In this document: piece after piece, positions 10,769-21,339 of the stretch | Layout of the letters: every line of letters begins with the position of its first letter | Position numbering within the stretch: the stretch's first letter is position 1 | Assembly (NCBI GenBank): GCA_950106755.1 | Contig: OX467092.1 | Location: forward strand, 26,178,582 to 26,242,581 | Direction: 5' to 3' | Length of the DNA stretch: 64,000 nt | DNA from: Climacium dendroides | Taxonomy: Eukaryota > Streptophyta > Bryopsida > Hypnales > Climaciaceae | Program-made: the position numbers and the translations under genes | The notes under the pieces: generated by a model | Told to the model about the DNA's origin: nothing | Databases searched by the model: none | Seen by the model: only the letters and a program-made list of their open reading frames with translations

Positions 10769-11439
10769 CACATATTGATGAAATTTTGATATATTTGAAT
10801 ACAATGTATGATAACGATTTCAATAAGTCTTTAAAATAATAATTTCCAATATATTGTAAAATTACTTCTAATCATGCATATATAAATATCATTGCTTCTC
10901 TTGGCTTTACACTTCTTTGCACTCTATGATTTTGTGTTTTTGTAAGCCTTGAACTTTTATGATTTTAAAATTCTATTGCTACTTCCAAATGATTTGAGAA
11001 ATTTATTCAATTGAAGCGATTTTGGATTTCACAACAATTAAATTGTTCACGAAGTTTTGAAATTTACAAGTTCTTCTTTTCAATTCACCCAGTTTGGGGG
11101 GTGCCATTGTTTGTAACAACAAAGTCAATCTTGGAATGCATTATAATACATGTAGATCTTTTACATATTGCCCATTGCATATATTTTATTCATCATTCAA
11201 TAAATTTCTATTGTACATTTCAATATATGCTTATTTATAAACAAAATTATATAAAGATTTTAGTAGTAAATGGAAGGTTTATTGAAATTTGTGTTCTTTA
11301 TTTTATCTAATACATAAAAATTCAATAAAATTCAAATGATGAATGTGTAGCATAGCAAGCGCCAACCACTACCATACTACTAAAATCACAAGGTCCTTTG
11401 TAATACCATAATTTTACAGAGTGTGATATTACAGAGGCC

Positions 11440-11552
11440 CAATACCTTTATAATATCACATTCTAACACTGTGTTATAATACAAAATTGCAACAGCCACT
11501 CCACTTCCGTAACATCACACAGTGTTAAAATGTGATATTATAAAGGTACAGG
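11440..11552. repeat. Inverted repeat within the hAT interior
   Basis: The arm TACCTTTATAATATCACATT at ~11443 pairs with AATGTGATATTATAAAGGTA at ~11529-11548. The pairing extends inward through the CACTGTGTTA-type sequence. It could be a small terminal-inverted-repeat element; no clear target duplication was seen. Confidence 0.5.
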
Positions 11553-12044
11553 GAATATTATGGATGTTAAGGTATTCTTGGCTTCACACTTCATTCAACT
11601 TGCATGATTCTATGATTTTGAGAATTAACTAGCGGTTATATGAGGATGTCAATATTTCCATTTAAAGATTATATATTCTTTAATTATCTACATTCTATTC
11701 TGTAAACCACCATATTGGTTTACTTTTAATGTAATAGGAAATAAGTAAAATATAGATATGAGTTTTAGATTTAAAAGTGTTAGTATCCTAAATTAAACTA
11801 AAACCATTAGTTAGAAGACTTTTAGTATATAGGACAAGAAACTAGATCAAAATCCAAAGGACAAATGTAATATATTACGGTTTTAGGCGAAACATTTGTT
11901 AGAAAACTATATGAAATATTGGAATCCATTCATCTATTTTTGGATTTGGTCTTACTTCAATTTGAAATTATTTGCTAAAATCACATAAACTTGAGCAACA
12001 TCAAATAGTCTTAAAAGGAAAAATAAGAAAGAGCATTTAAGGTA

Positions 12045-12112
12045 TAGGTTTAGGATATAGGGTGTAGGGTTTAGGGTATAGGGTACAAAGTATAGCGTAT
12101 AGGGTTTAGGTA
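12045..12112 (+). repeat. Degenerate telomere-like TTTAGGG array
   Basis: GGGTTTAGGGTATAGGGT-type units repeat over about 65 bp with many variants. They match the plant telomere unit TTTAGGG in degenerate form. Such interstitial patches are common in plant intergenic DNA. Confidence 0.7.
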
Positions 12113-12244
12113 ACCCGGGTGGGTGGGAGGGACATCCCTAGAAGGGCCTTTCCTATAAATAACAAACAAATCATAATCTAAAAAGTATTTCAAAGATCAT
12201 GGATAGTACAAAGTAGAATGGAGGTCACTCACATCCAACTATAA

Positions 12245-12440
12245 AAGTATCAAATCCATCAAGTCAATAAAATCTTTAGCAAAGATGTATTGTACATAGG
12301 ATTGATTCCATCAAGTCAATAAAATCTTTAGTAAAGATATATTGTACATAGGATCAATCAAGTCAACGTAATAAAATCCTTTACAAAGAAATTTTTATGT
12401 ACATCAAGTCAATAAAATCTTTTGTAAAGAAATATTAAAA
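12245..12440 (+). repeat. Imperfect tandem repeat, ~53-bp unit
   Basis: Units containing CATCAAGTCAATAAAATCTT followed by AAAGATATATTGTACATAGG occur at about 12257 and 12310, with shortened, diverged copies to ~12440. Confidence 0.75.
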
Positions 12441-13684
12441 AAGGATCAAATCAAGAACATCTTTAGATCCTTTCTAAGTAAAAATACCAATACAACATGT
12501 CAATAAATTATAGACAAATCATGTAGTGCTCTAAATCCAAAAACACATCATGATTTAGAACCCAAAGAGAATAGAAATTTGTTGTCAAGGTCTTGGAAAA
12601 AAGTTGCCATGTAGATTTTTACCAAAGAGGCTGTGAACCTCACCTGTCCCCATGACAAACCAAACATCGGAATGTTAGTAAATCGTAGACAAGGTGTCTT
12701 CAGTTCACAGCAGCGTGTTATAGCAGTCACAAAAGCAAAAATCAAACATGAAAACTCAAATCACAAGAAACTTAATTAACAAATTCTAGTCTAGCATCCT
12801 ATGCAGCATAGAAGACCTGTGTAGACGCCATCTCTAGTCCTCACACCAACTACTCGCAGTCCTTTCCAAAGCCAGCCAACAACAGCAAGTTGTGAGGGCT
12901 TGTTGAATTGGTCCAGACCTTTATACCCAAGTAGAGGTATAGGTAAGCCATGGCTAGAGTAGTCCATGCCTAGGTCCTCCACGAAAACCCCAAGGAAATT
13001 TACCTTGAGTTTCTAGAAACGACGGCCTAGCTTCCAAGAAATTATAGCTAGGGACCTAGGTATACAGGTCAAATATCTTCTAGAAGGCTCCCAAAATTAG
13101 TGGAAATCAACCGTTTGTGAATCACAAACGGTGACCCAGACCTCTTCTAGAAACTAATAGCCACCACTTGTTGAACTGGCATGGAACTTCCCATCATGTG
13201 TCAGCCCATCACAAGGTGTAAACACCAAGACTAGAAAGGAGACTAATGATCTCAACTTTGCTACATGTCAACCTACATAGAAGATTCTGATTTTAATCCC
13301 TATGTAAGGTTAAAACTTAACCAAGAAAAAATTATTATCTAGGTGAAGTATGACAATATTTACCCTCTGGCAAAAAAATCCCTTTATTGTAAATCAATCT
13401 TATTGGTGTTAGGAAAAAATCCTATAGCTATAAATTTCAAAAATTCATGGAAAGTAGACATACGGGAGGATGGGAGGGGCTACAATGAACCCATAAATCA
13501 TATGGTAAAAATCTGAAATTTTCACCAAGGATTATAAACAACAAAAATGGTGCAAAATTGAAAACCATTTAACTTGTAGTGGAATTTTTATAAGGGCCAA
13601 CCCCTCATAACCATCCCTTAATCAAAGGAGTATAATTACTAATTCTTTTGATAGAACTAGGCTCTATAGGTACAAACTATGGCA

Positions 13685-13756
13685 TAATATAGGGTTTAGG
13701 GTTTAGGGTTTAGGGTATAGGGTATAGATTATTAGAGTTTAGGGTTTAGGGTTTAC
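13685..13756 (+). repeat. Telomere-like TTTAGGG array
   Basis: Several exact consecutive TTTAGGG units followed by variants and a second short run. This supports a plant source for the window. A further reverse-strand pair of units lies near 14563. Confidence 0.8.
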
Positions 13757-14800
13757 TTGGAAACATAAGTCATAGTTGAAATTACCATATAGATGATCTT
13801 GGTTTTTTTAATTGGGATTATATGTTGAAAGCTCAATTAAATTGTAGAGTTTGAATCGAAGCAAAAATGGATTGTTGAATTAAATTCATATTCTCATAAT
13901 GCATATTGAAGACCAAAAATCAGAGTATAAGTTTATCTTTCAGCATAGATAGGGGAAGTCCCCTTTTTTTGGTGTATTGGATCAAATACAAGGAGTAAAA
14001 ATGTTTGTAATGAATCAATGATTCTATATTATACATTTTTTTTTCGGAGTTTTTTAGATATCTTTTTTAATGATCGATTTTAAAATTAAGTTTACAATAT
14101 TAGAGTTTAGCCATTTTGTCTTTGATTCTATATATTTGATATGGACTTAGTAAATTAGTGAATGTTTGTATGTTTGAATTGAGTACATGCCGGTTGAATA
14201 TTCAAGAAATACTAAATTGTAAAATTGTTAGGTGCACTTACATGTAGGGAAGCTTGGAATCAAAATACAATAATCCCAAAGGTAAAATTACTCTATATGG
14301 AATTCTAATATTCATTGCATTTAAATTTGATCCGTATAAATTATTTAAGTTGCGAGGGATGCCTTGATCGTTGTAATACAAACATTGGCCACGACTTTCT
14401 TATTATGGGTGCAAATGAAATGATGCAATTTTTTATGTGAACATCAAAAATATTCTAGGACTTAAATTAAGATGTTTTGAATATGCCCTTTTGTAATTTT
14501 TGGGGTTGTTTTTTCCTTTATTTATGTGCAACTAAATAAAATTCCATTTTATTCGAGCCTAAACCCTAAACCCTTCATCTGCATTTGAATGTCATTATTG
14601 GTATTTATTTGTACATCCATAGGAACAAACATGAACATTTAATTGGCACTCCAAAACTTCCCGCCACCATAGACAATGTAGTATTTCAAACATGGACACC
14701 TGTCCTGACAAGTCCTAGGGTGGAAAACAAGATAATTGAAAAATTCCCCAAACAAGGATTCGCAATTAATTCCATGCTTCCAGCACTTTGGGCGACAGCT

Positions 14801-14965
14801 TGTTTCGACGGTCTTTTCATCCCTTGGATGCCCTGGACGCCTTGGACGCCCATGGATGGGGGACGGAGTCCGTCCTCTTGACGGCATGATTGTCGATCTG
14901 GACGACGCGACCGTCCACTCGACGGCATGCCCGTCCATCTCGACGGTCATGCCGTCGAGAGGAAA
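14801..14965. repeat. Internal GACGG-rich block upstream of the kinase-like gene
   Basis: A dense cluster of CGACGG, GGACG and CCGTC motifs, several within palindromic CCGTC/GACGG pairs, ends a few bases before the TATA box at 14970. Composition and motifs match the blocks at 5961-6780, 10300-10560 and 20710-20990. Confidence 0.8.
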
Positions 14966-14969
14966 TGGG

Positions 14970-14979
14970 TATATAAAAG
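14970..14979 (+). promoter_or_regulatory. TATA box of the kinase-like cargo gene
   Basis: TATATAAAAG is a canonical plant TATA box, about 185 bp before the start codon at 15163. It directly follows the GACGG-rich block. No open frame separates them. Confidence 0.7.
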
Positions 14980-15162
14980 GGGTTTGGATTCATTTCTGCC
15001 ACAGTCTCTCTTGCTCTGACGGTGCTCACTTGTCTTGGATTGGTTGCAGTCCTTGCTTGGGAGCGCGGGTGCTTGTGAGAGGCTGGTTTGAGGAATAAGG
15101 GGGCGGTTTTTACTTTGTGGAACCCGAATTCCTAATTCCTCTGGATTATCACTACTATCACA

Positions 15163-16806
15163 ATGGCTGGTCGTGATTTCTCGAAGAGGAAGGTTGATGC
15201 ATGGTTTTCAGGAGTTGGAGATGGAACGAGTTTGGACTCGCCTGTGGAATCAGAAAGCCAGATTTCAGAGGCTGTAGCTGCAGAAGGAGCCATAGCAATT
15301 GTGGGTGCGGGAGAGTCTTCGAAGTCAAAGAAAAAACAACGGAAAAGGTACAAGGCCACAAATCTAGAGAAGTGGCCAAGCAAGGTTGCAACTCGCAAAT
15401 TGCATGAAGTGGCGTTGGGTTTTTTTGAGCAGTATTCGATTCCGCAGTTGAACACAACATATGTGTCGCGCGGATTACAGGGGGTGGATGCCATCAAACA
15501 AAAGTTCCACCACATGTTTTGGACAACAATGAGCGAGGATGAGTGGTTGGAAGACTGTACAAAGGAATCCTTCAATCATTGGCTGGAGTCACAAGTGCAA
15601 ACGTGCATCTTCAACCTTGCCCAAGTTGCGGAAAAAATCAAAGGCTTTCAAAAGAGTGTAGTTCCCAAACAACAAGCATTGAATTTGTTGCACAAGAAGG
15701 TGTATTGGTGGCATGAAGCAATGCGGGGACTATCTTCAAACAACATCCGTTCTGCTCCGTGGTTTCAACGAAGTCAAAACTTGGCCTTTGGTCAACAAGC
15801 TGCGGGTGGAGTGGTTTTTCTTGAGAGAGGAGTTGTGGTGGTTCCGTTGTCTGGCCATAACAAACAAGGGGGGCACGGGAGGGTGCGCAAGGTTTGTCTT
15901 CAGAATTCGAACCATATTCCCGAGAATATGGAATTAGCTGGGAAGTCGGCCGTGCGCATTGATGACTTGAAGAAGTCAAGGGAGAAATTGTCCATTGAGG
16001 CATTGGTTTGTCCATGCGATCATTCAGGGGTCATCAAATTCTTTGCCATAAATGACATGACCATATAGTGTTATTCTCAATGGTGGAATGGAGGTACTCT
16101 GGGCGCCATGTTTACCCTTGATGAGAAGACCCGAGATCCAGACGAAATTGGGGAGGTGGCTTACCATGCAACTCCACAAACAATGCAAGCCATGAAACGA
16201 CTTATGGCATACAGACGCAAGCGCACCGAACTTGCGTGGGCGTTGCTCTGCATTGTGGATGCAGTGCAACAATGTTCAGTACTGCACAACGACATCACAC
16301 CGGAGAACATCATGCTTCACTTTCCGAATAACGATGGAAGAACCGTGTGGATTGGTCTATGTGATTGGGGAATGGGTAGCCGCATCAGTGAAGAAACCCC
16401 TTCTTTTTACCAATTCAGTTGTGCAAATAAGTTGCAGGCAACTCGCAAGCAACATTGGTGGGTGGCTCCGGAGTTGATGTACATGGTTGGAGAGACAGGA
16501 ACTTCAACATCTCCTAGTCGCATGGGTAAGCCACCATCTGTTAGTATACACACGGATGGATACTCCATAGGGAGATTGGCTATGAAGGTATGGAAAAAGG
16601 ATCGCGGAAATACAGAGATGATTTCTGACCATACGACATTTGGTACATTTCAAGCGACACTGGGTGAATTGTGCAAGGTGGAGCCACTACAACGACGCTT
16701 AGTGACATTTGCCGTGCAACGTCTAAGTGGTGCTCCAACGTTTTGGACACCACCCGTGGATTGCTACCGCGAGGCCCGGAAAGAACAAGACCTTCAAGAT
16801 GAATAG
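15163..16806 (+). pseudogene. hAT cargo gene: protein kinase-like protein with one in-frame TAG
   Basis: The frame spans 547 codons from ATG 15163 and is interrupted only by TAG at codon 302 (16066-16068), inside the kinase-like domain near the hinge. The frame continues unshifted as YSQWWNGGTLGAMF. The first ~220 residues have a basic stretch (KSKKKQRKR) and match no family I can name. Kinase hallmarks follow: a glycine-rich loop GGHGRVRKV at ~236, catalytic loop HNDITPENIM at ~375 (HRD read as HND, and the usual Lys replaced by Thr), DWG in place of DFG at ~401, and APE at ~435. The catalytic Asp and Asn are kept. It lies convergent to the transposase gene. It could be an atypical or regulatory kinase, or a pseudokinase. 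Captured-gene origin is inferred. Confidence 0.75.
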
Positions 16807-17389
16807 GCGTGCAATGAGGATTAGATGATAGTATATTATCATATAGTTGCAAAATTAATGTTTTCTTAGCAAATGTGGTTACTATAGTATCGGCTTGAGG
16901 ACATCCATAGCAATGTAGCACACTTTGTGCCCTCAATCCATTTTGTACTCGTTTTTATATATATATAAATGTATTTTATCTAAACATTGAGTGTATCTTT
17001 TTTTTATCACACCTCAAACAAGTAAACAACTACAACAAACACCTTGAAGTCAAATTTGACTATCAACCCAAATTTATCTTTTTATTCAAAATCAGTAGAA
17101 TATTTTAATATTTTTGGCTAGTATAAGAATCCATTTTCTATTTATGCCTTTTTTAATTTAATGAAAAAATCTATTTATTTTGATTTTAGAAAAGCTAAAC
17201 ATGAAAATCAAATCATATTAGTTATAATATGTATCAAAATAAATTGAAACTCTTACCATAAATGAAGGATAAAATGAAAGGAACAAAAGTACTACTTCAT
17301 ATTAATGCCGATTTCAATATGTAAGGTATTGAGCTTCAAAATCCATTGCATTTGAAAACATGAAGATCCTATTGTCTTTTGAAAAACAT
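16807..17389. other. AT-rich spacer between convergent genes
   Basis: This is the shared downstream region of the kinase-like gene (plus) and the transposase gene (minus). It contains AATAAA-like and T-rich stretches that would serve as plant 3' ends. No gene is seen. Confidence 0.5.
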
Positions 17390-20300
17390 TCAACGTCTTC
17401 CATGCCTAAGAACGCGCCTAGAAATATTGGCATTTGCTTCTGCTACAATTGGTTCATTACCACTACTTTCTACTCGTGGACCTTGTTGAGGCATTGATCC
17501 TAGATAATCACTATCTCCTGGAACCTCACCATCTTCGCCTATACTAGCACCGATGGACTCGCCATCATCACTGGATGTTGCACTACCACTTTCGCTAGAG
17601 GCATTCGAATTTCGATTTCGTTGTGGTTGAATTATAGAAGACAACGTTTGAAGAGGCCATTGGCCCGTTGCGTCCATAATGCCATCTATACTAGGCCCTC
17701 CTATGTGAACTTCTCTTGAAAATGGTTGGAATGCCGCTTCTTCTCTCGTTAGTCTTCTACGTGTTCTAGGACTCACATGTTGACTAGTAGTACCTTCATG
17801 TCGTGGATGCTTCCCTCGATTATTGGCACGTGTAGGTGGGTGCAATGAAGTCGGGTTTGTAGTCGTACGCTGGGACACCATACTAGCCAATCGTGTACCT
17901 ATCGTTGAAGTGGGTCCATGTAGACGAACTCCGGAATTAGATGGCTTGGCTGAACTTTGGATTTGTTGATTCTCTAGTATTGGTGTTTGACGTTGTAGTG
18001 CAACATCCCTTTGACTTGGAGGGGGCATATCTAATTCTCCACCATGAGGGGGCCCTTCTTTGTGGGTGGTCCTCGTAGGCAATGATTGTGGTACTACTAC
18101 GTCTTGTTCACATCCTCTTTCCATGTCAACACTATCTCTTTCCATTGGGGCATCAACTTGTACATCGATAGGATCTGGATTTAGTAGTCTCGGTGCCACA
18201 ATGTCTTCATTCGTATTTCCCCCGCTTGGCCCAGCATTCCACCCTTGTGGCATTTGTGGTGGACTTCCATCATATCCCTCGTGGTCATTGTCGTTATTAT
18301 CCCCCTCTTCAAAGTCAAATACAGATGCATCAATTAGAGGACGCACTCCTCTCGCCCTCTGAAATCCATGGAATGGTGGGTCATCGCCATCATTGGAACT
18401 ATCATTTGAATTGTCATCATTGGGGTTAGAGCGAACCGAACCACGGTCTAGACCATCCGATTCATCGGTCATGGAATCTTCTAACATCATATTCTCGATG
18501 TACTACCTTGTCGGATTTGCTGCAGCCCTTTCTCTAAGAGTTTTGGAATTGGTGTAAATGTAAACCAATTTCTGAGCACACTCTGATGTCAGTCTATTGC
18601 GTGATTTGTTGTGGACAAACAAATACATGCTCCAATTGCGTTCACACGACGATGTAGAGCACACTTGGGCGAGGATCTTTTTTGCAATTGGTGCAAGTGT
18701 ACGAGCACCGGCTCCGAGAAGGTCCCACCATTCGTGAGTTGCAAATTTAAAGTGTTTACATCGGGAAGTCCACCAAAAATGCCCCGACAATCTCGAAATG
18801 CTTGGTACTCAGACAAAGCTGAAGCAAATGCTTGATCTGGAACAGCCAATTTGCGCAATACTCTCAATATGCCTTCTCTTGCCTCGTCATCATCCATTAG
18901 CAAGACTTCGTCAAGTAAAAAAGGATTCAATAGAGCCCCACCATAATGCAAATCTGTCCTTAACATGTCCCAACGCTTGTAGAAATCATTGATGGTAGGA
19001 ATTGCATACCGTGGTTCCAAAGAAAATGGTGGATCCCGTAGAGATAAAACATGCTTTTCCACCTTTTTCATCACAAGCCATGCCTTGTCTAAGCATGGGT
19101 GCTTGCCATCAAACTCTCTAAGAGCAACCAATACGGGCTCCACTATGTGCACAAAGTTTAAACATCTCCTCCAAAATTCATCCGTTCGTACATACCGTCG
19201 CACATCGTTGGCTTTTCTTTTCTTTTCTTCTGATGTCAATCTCTCTGTGTACTCATTCCATTGCGGATTGTGGACTGTTGATTCTATCGCTACCTTCACA
19301 TGTACCAAACGCTCAATCATAAGGAACATGGTTGCAAAGCGTGTTTCAACGGGATTCTTCAAAATGAGATTAGGAGAATGTCGTCGAAAAATTGCAAGTG
19401 GCATGTGATGTGTGCGAATGTATTTCACAATTGACTTGGCTTTCTTGACTATACTTTTTATCCAATCTTGTTTGCCTCAATCTTCAAGTAGAAGGTCAAG
19501 TGCATGTGCTGAACACCCTTGAAAATATAAGTGTGGAAATCGACAAAGTAACAAAGCATTAGCAGCCAACATGTTCGCTGCATTGTCTGTACAAACTTGT
19601 ACCACATTTTGCGCCCCTACCCTGTCAATATAATCACCCATGCAATTAGCCACATAAGTAGCATCTTTGCGTTCGCCTGTTGTGTCTATGGATCCAAGAA
19701 ATACCTCTCCACTTGTACATGCCAACATGACATTCATCAATGGTCGATGGTTGACATTGTCCCATCCATCAGAGCATATTGTAACGTCGTACTTGTGGAT
19801 TGGTGCCTTTGTCTTCTCCGCTACCATTGCTGCCACTTCGTCGTTTGTAGATTTCATGAGGTTTGTACGAAGTGCATGGTACGCTGGAGGTTTGTAGCCA
19901 ACTCTCGATTCTGATGTTGATTTCATGGCATCCAAAAAAGTTGGATGCCTCGCTACATTGAAAGGTATATTGGCTTCATAGAAGAACTTAGCCCACTTTT
20001 TGTCTAGTACTTGCTTGTTTGATGTATTCATTCCTTCTTGCACAGACAATTGCCTCATTGATCGACTATGGGCCAAACTCGGGTTGGGTGCGTCTGATGA
20101 TCGTACTTGAGAGCTTTGTCCCCTAGTGTTTTCTCCTCCATCGTTTCCTAAGATTGAGGCATCAGGTTCTTGCTCACCACGTACAACACTCGGAAGTACC
20201 ATTGATGGAGATGTCACTTCCACATCCTGTCCACTCCTGTCCGAAGTGCTTGCAGGTATATCCCCTCTGCAATTAAAAAACATTAACTTCACGGCTGTAC

Positions 20301-20472
20301 TAACTTTAGTGCAGGCTCTCACTTCAGGGAGCTTGTCCATTCGTCGGTACCCCAAATGGAAAAGCAACCAATCTTTTCGATAGCTTAGCAAAGCTTCGCA
20401 AAACTTGCAAGCAACTTTTCCATCCACTCGTAGTGTGTACCAAGATTCCCAATGTGATCTTCCTCCACCCAT
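17390..20472 (-). pseudogene. hAT transposase with three lesions
   Basis: The start is ATG 20472. The N-terminus has a BED-type zinc-finger pattern (CKFC with downstream HLGY and C, residues ~20-55). The catalytic region has the expected aspartates in TICSDGWDN (~233) and VCTDNAANM (~290). An in-frame TGA at 19477-19479 follows CSAHALDLLLED, then the frame continues. A frameshift near 18745 leads into the hAT C-terminal dimerisation region (THEWWDLLGAGA, then STSSCERNWS and RNRL). An in-frame TAG at 18503-18505 separates this from a 366-codon acidic, Ser/Asn-rich tail ending at 17390. The enzyme would cut and paste elements with CAGGG ends and make 8-bp duplications, matching this element. 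The tail could instead be a separate gene. As read, the protein is broken. Confidence 0.88.
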
Positions 20473-20683
20473 TGCTCTTATCTATTCTTTCCTACTTGCC
20501 CCTGCATAAGAAAGAAGATTAGTATTCTGTATGAAATGCGATATAGAAGCAATACTTGTTGCTCTCACAACAAGTGCCACCACAACACATTCTTCTTGGA
20601 TTTTGCTTTACCGCAATGGTTGTACTCCAACCAAGTCATGAAAGCCAAAATCAGCAAGGAAAAGTAATCTTGAATAGGCGTAA

Positions 20684-20698
20684 GTCCTTAATATACAC
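20684..20698 (-). promoter_or_regulatory. TATA-like box of the transposase gene
   Basis: On the minus strand GTGTATATTAAGG lies about 215 bp before the transposase start codon and directly downstream of the right GACGG block. It mirrors the layout at the kinase-like gene. Inferred from position and sequence only. Confidence 0.4.
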
Positions 20699-20709
20699 CT
20701 TCAGGGCGT

Positions 20710-21001
20710 TCCTAAAACCCTAAAATCCAGCTAGACGGACTGACGGCTGATGTGTCGACGAGTGGACCCTAAGCCCAACGGAAACGGCCTGCCGTCCGGG
20801 GGACGACCTCACATCCTAGGGACGGCTTACTGTCCGGGAGGCCATCCGGGAGTCCGTCCACAGCTGGACAGACTTCATCCATGCTGAAACGGTCACGTCA
20901 GTATTGGTGACGGATCCTGACGACGTCACGACACGTCAAGACGGATGCGTCATGACATTCGGACGTGAAAAGCCCACGTCACGTCTGGATAGACAACCCT
21001 G
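20710..21001. repeat. Right subterminal GACGG repeat block and terminus of the hAT
   Basis: GC-rich DNA carries GACGGCT, CCGTCC and ACGTCA motifs up to the terminal repeat. It serves both as the right end of the transposon and as the region upstream of the transposase gene. Individual units are more diverged than in the left block. Confidence 0.8.
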
Positions 21002-21009
21002 CATTCAAT

Positions 21010-21339
21010 AGGTTATGGGCCCACTCATGTGAGTTGCAACTTGGTGTTGGGGGACTTTGCAAGTGTTTTCTTGGAGAGGCACCATTGGAGCTTAGAGCAA
21101 GTGGAGTTTGGGGTTACTTGGAGCTTTTGTGTTGAAGATCTTCATGTTTGGTGAGGATCTCTCTTGTTTGGGGTTTCTATGAACCTTTGAGGTCTGATCT
21201 TGCATTTGGCACTTGCTTGGAGGTGTTTTGAGGTGATTCACTTCATATTGGGGTCACTTGGAGTAGATCAGATCATTTGGAGGCCTCATGGAGTAGATCA
21301 GATCATTTGGGGCTTTATTGGAGTAGATCGGGTGGTTTG
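21010..21339 (+). mobile_element. C-family copia: LTR end, primer site and leader
   Basis: The base at 21010 completes the C LTR. The primer site GGTTATGGGCCCAC follows at 21011-21024. The leader contains repeated GGAGTAGATCAGATCATTTGG-like units and is cut at 21339 by a B2 element. The rest of this C element is not found in the window. Confidence 0.85.

Larger units (their letters stand above)
10561..14800. other. Long AT-rich hAT interior without a gene
   Basis: More than 4 kb with no open frame that looks coding. It holds several small inverted repeats, a tandem repeat near 12250-12440 and short TTTAGGG arrays, listed separately. It separates the divergent upstream regions of the coiled-coil and kinase-like genes. 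Its own origin (captured host DNA or accumulated insertions) is unclear. Confidence 0.5.
5961..21001 (-). mobile_element. 15-kb hAT-superfamily DNA transposon with cargo genes
   Basis: The ends are CAGGGTTGTC at 5961-5970 and its exact reverse complement at 20992-21001. Flanks carry the perfect 8-bp duplication CATTCAAT (5953-5960 and 21002-21009), the length diagnostic of hAT elements. A second, subterminal inverted pair GTCAGGATCC lies at 6007-6016 and 20912-20921. The minus-strand gene near the right end encodes a hAT transposase. Two further genes, a kinase-like gene on plus and a coiled-coil gene on minus, lie inside. At 15,041 bp it is much longer than typical autonomous hAT elements (roughly 2.5-5 kb). 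Termini and duplication are intact, but every internal frame has lesions, so this copy probably cannot move by itself. Confidence 0.93.

Noticed and set aside
5940..21010. Helitron, Mutator or Starship-type interpretation of the large element
   Set aside because: The 8-bp duplication, CAGGG ends and hAT transposase fit hAT; there is no Rep/helicase, no 9-bp duplication and no tyrosine recombinase.
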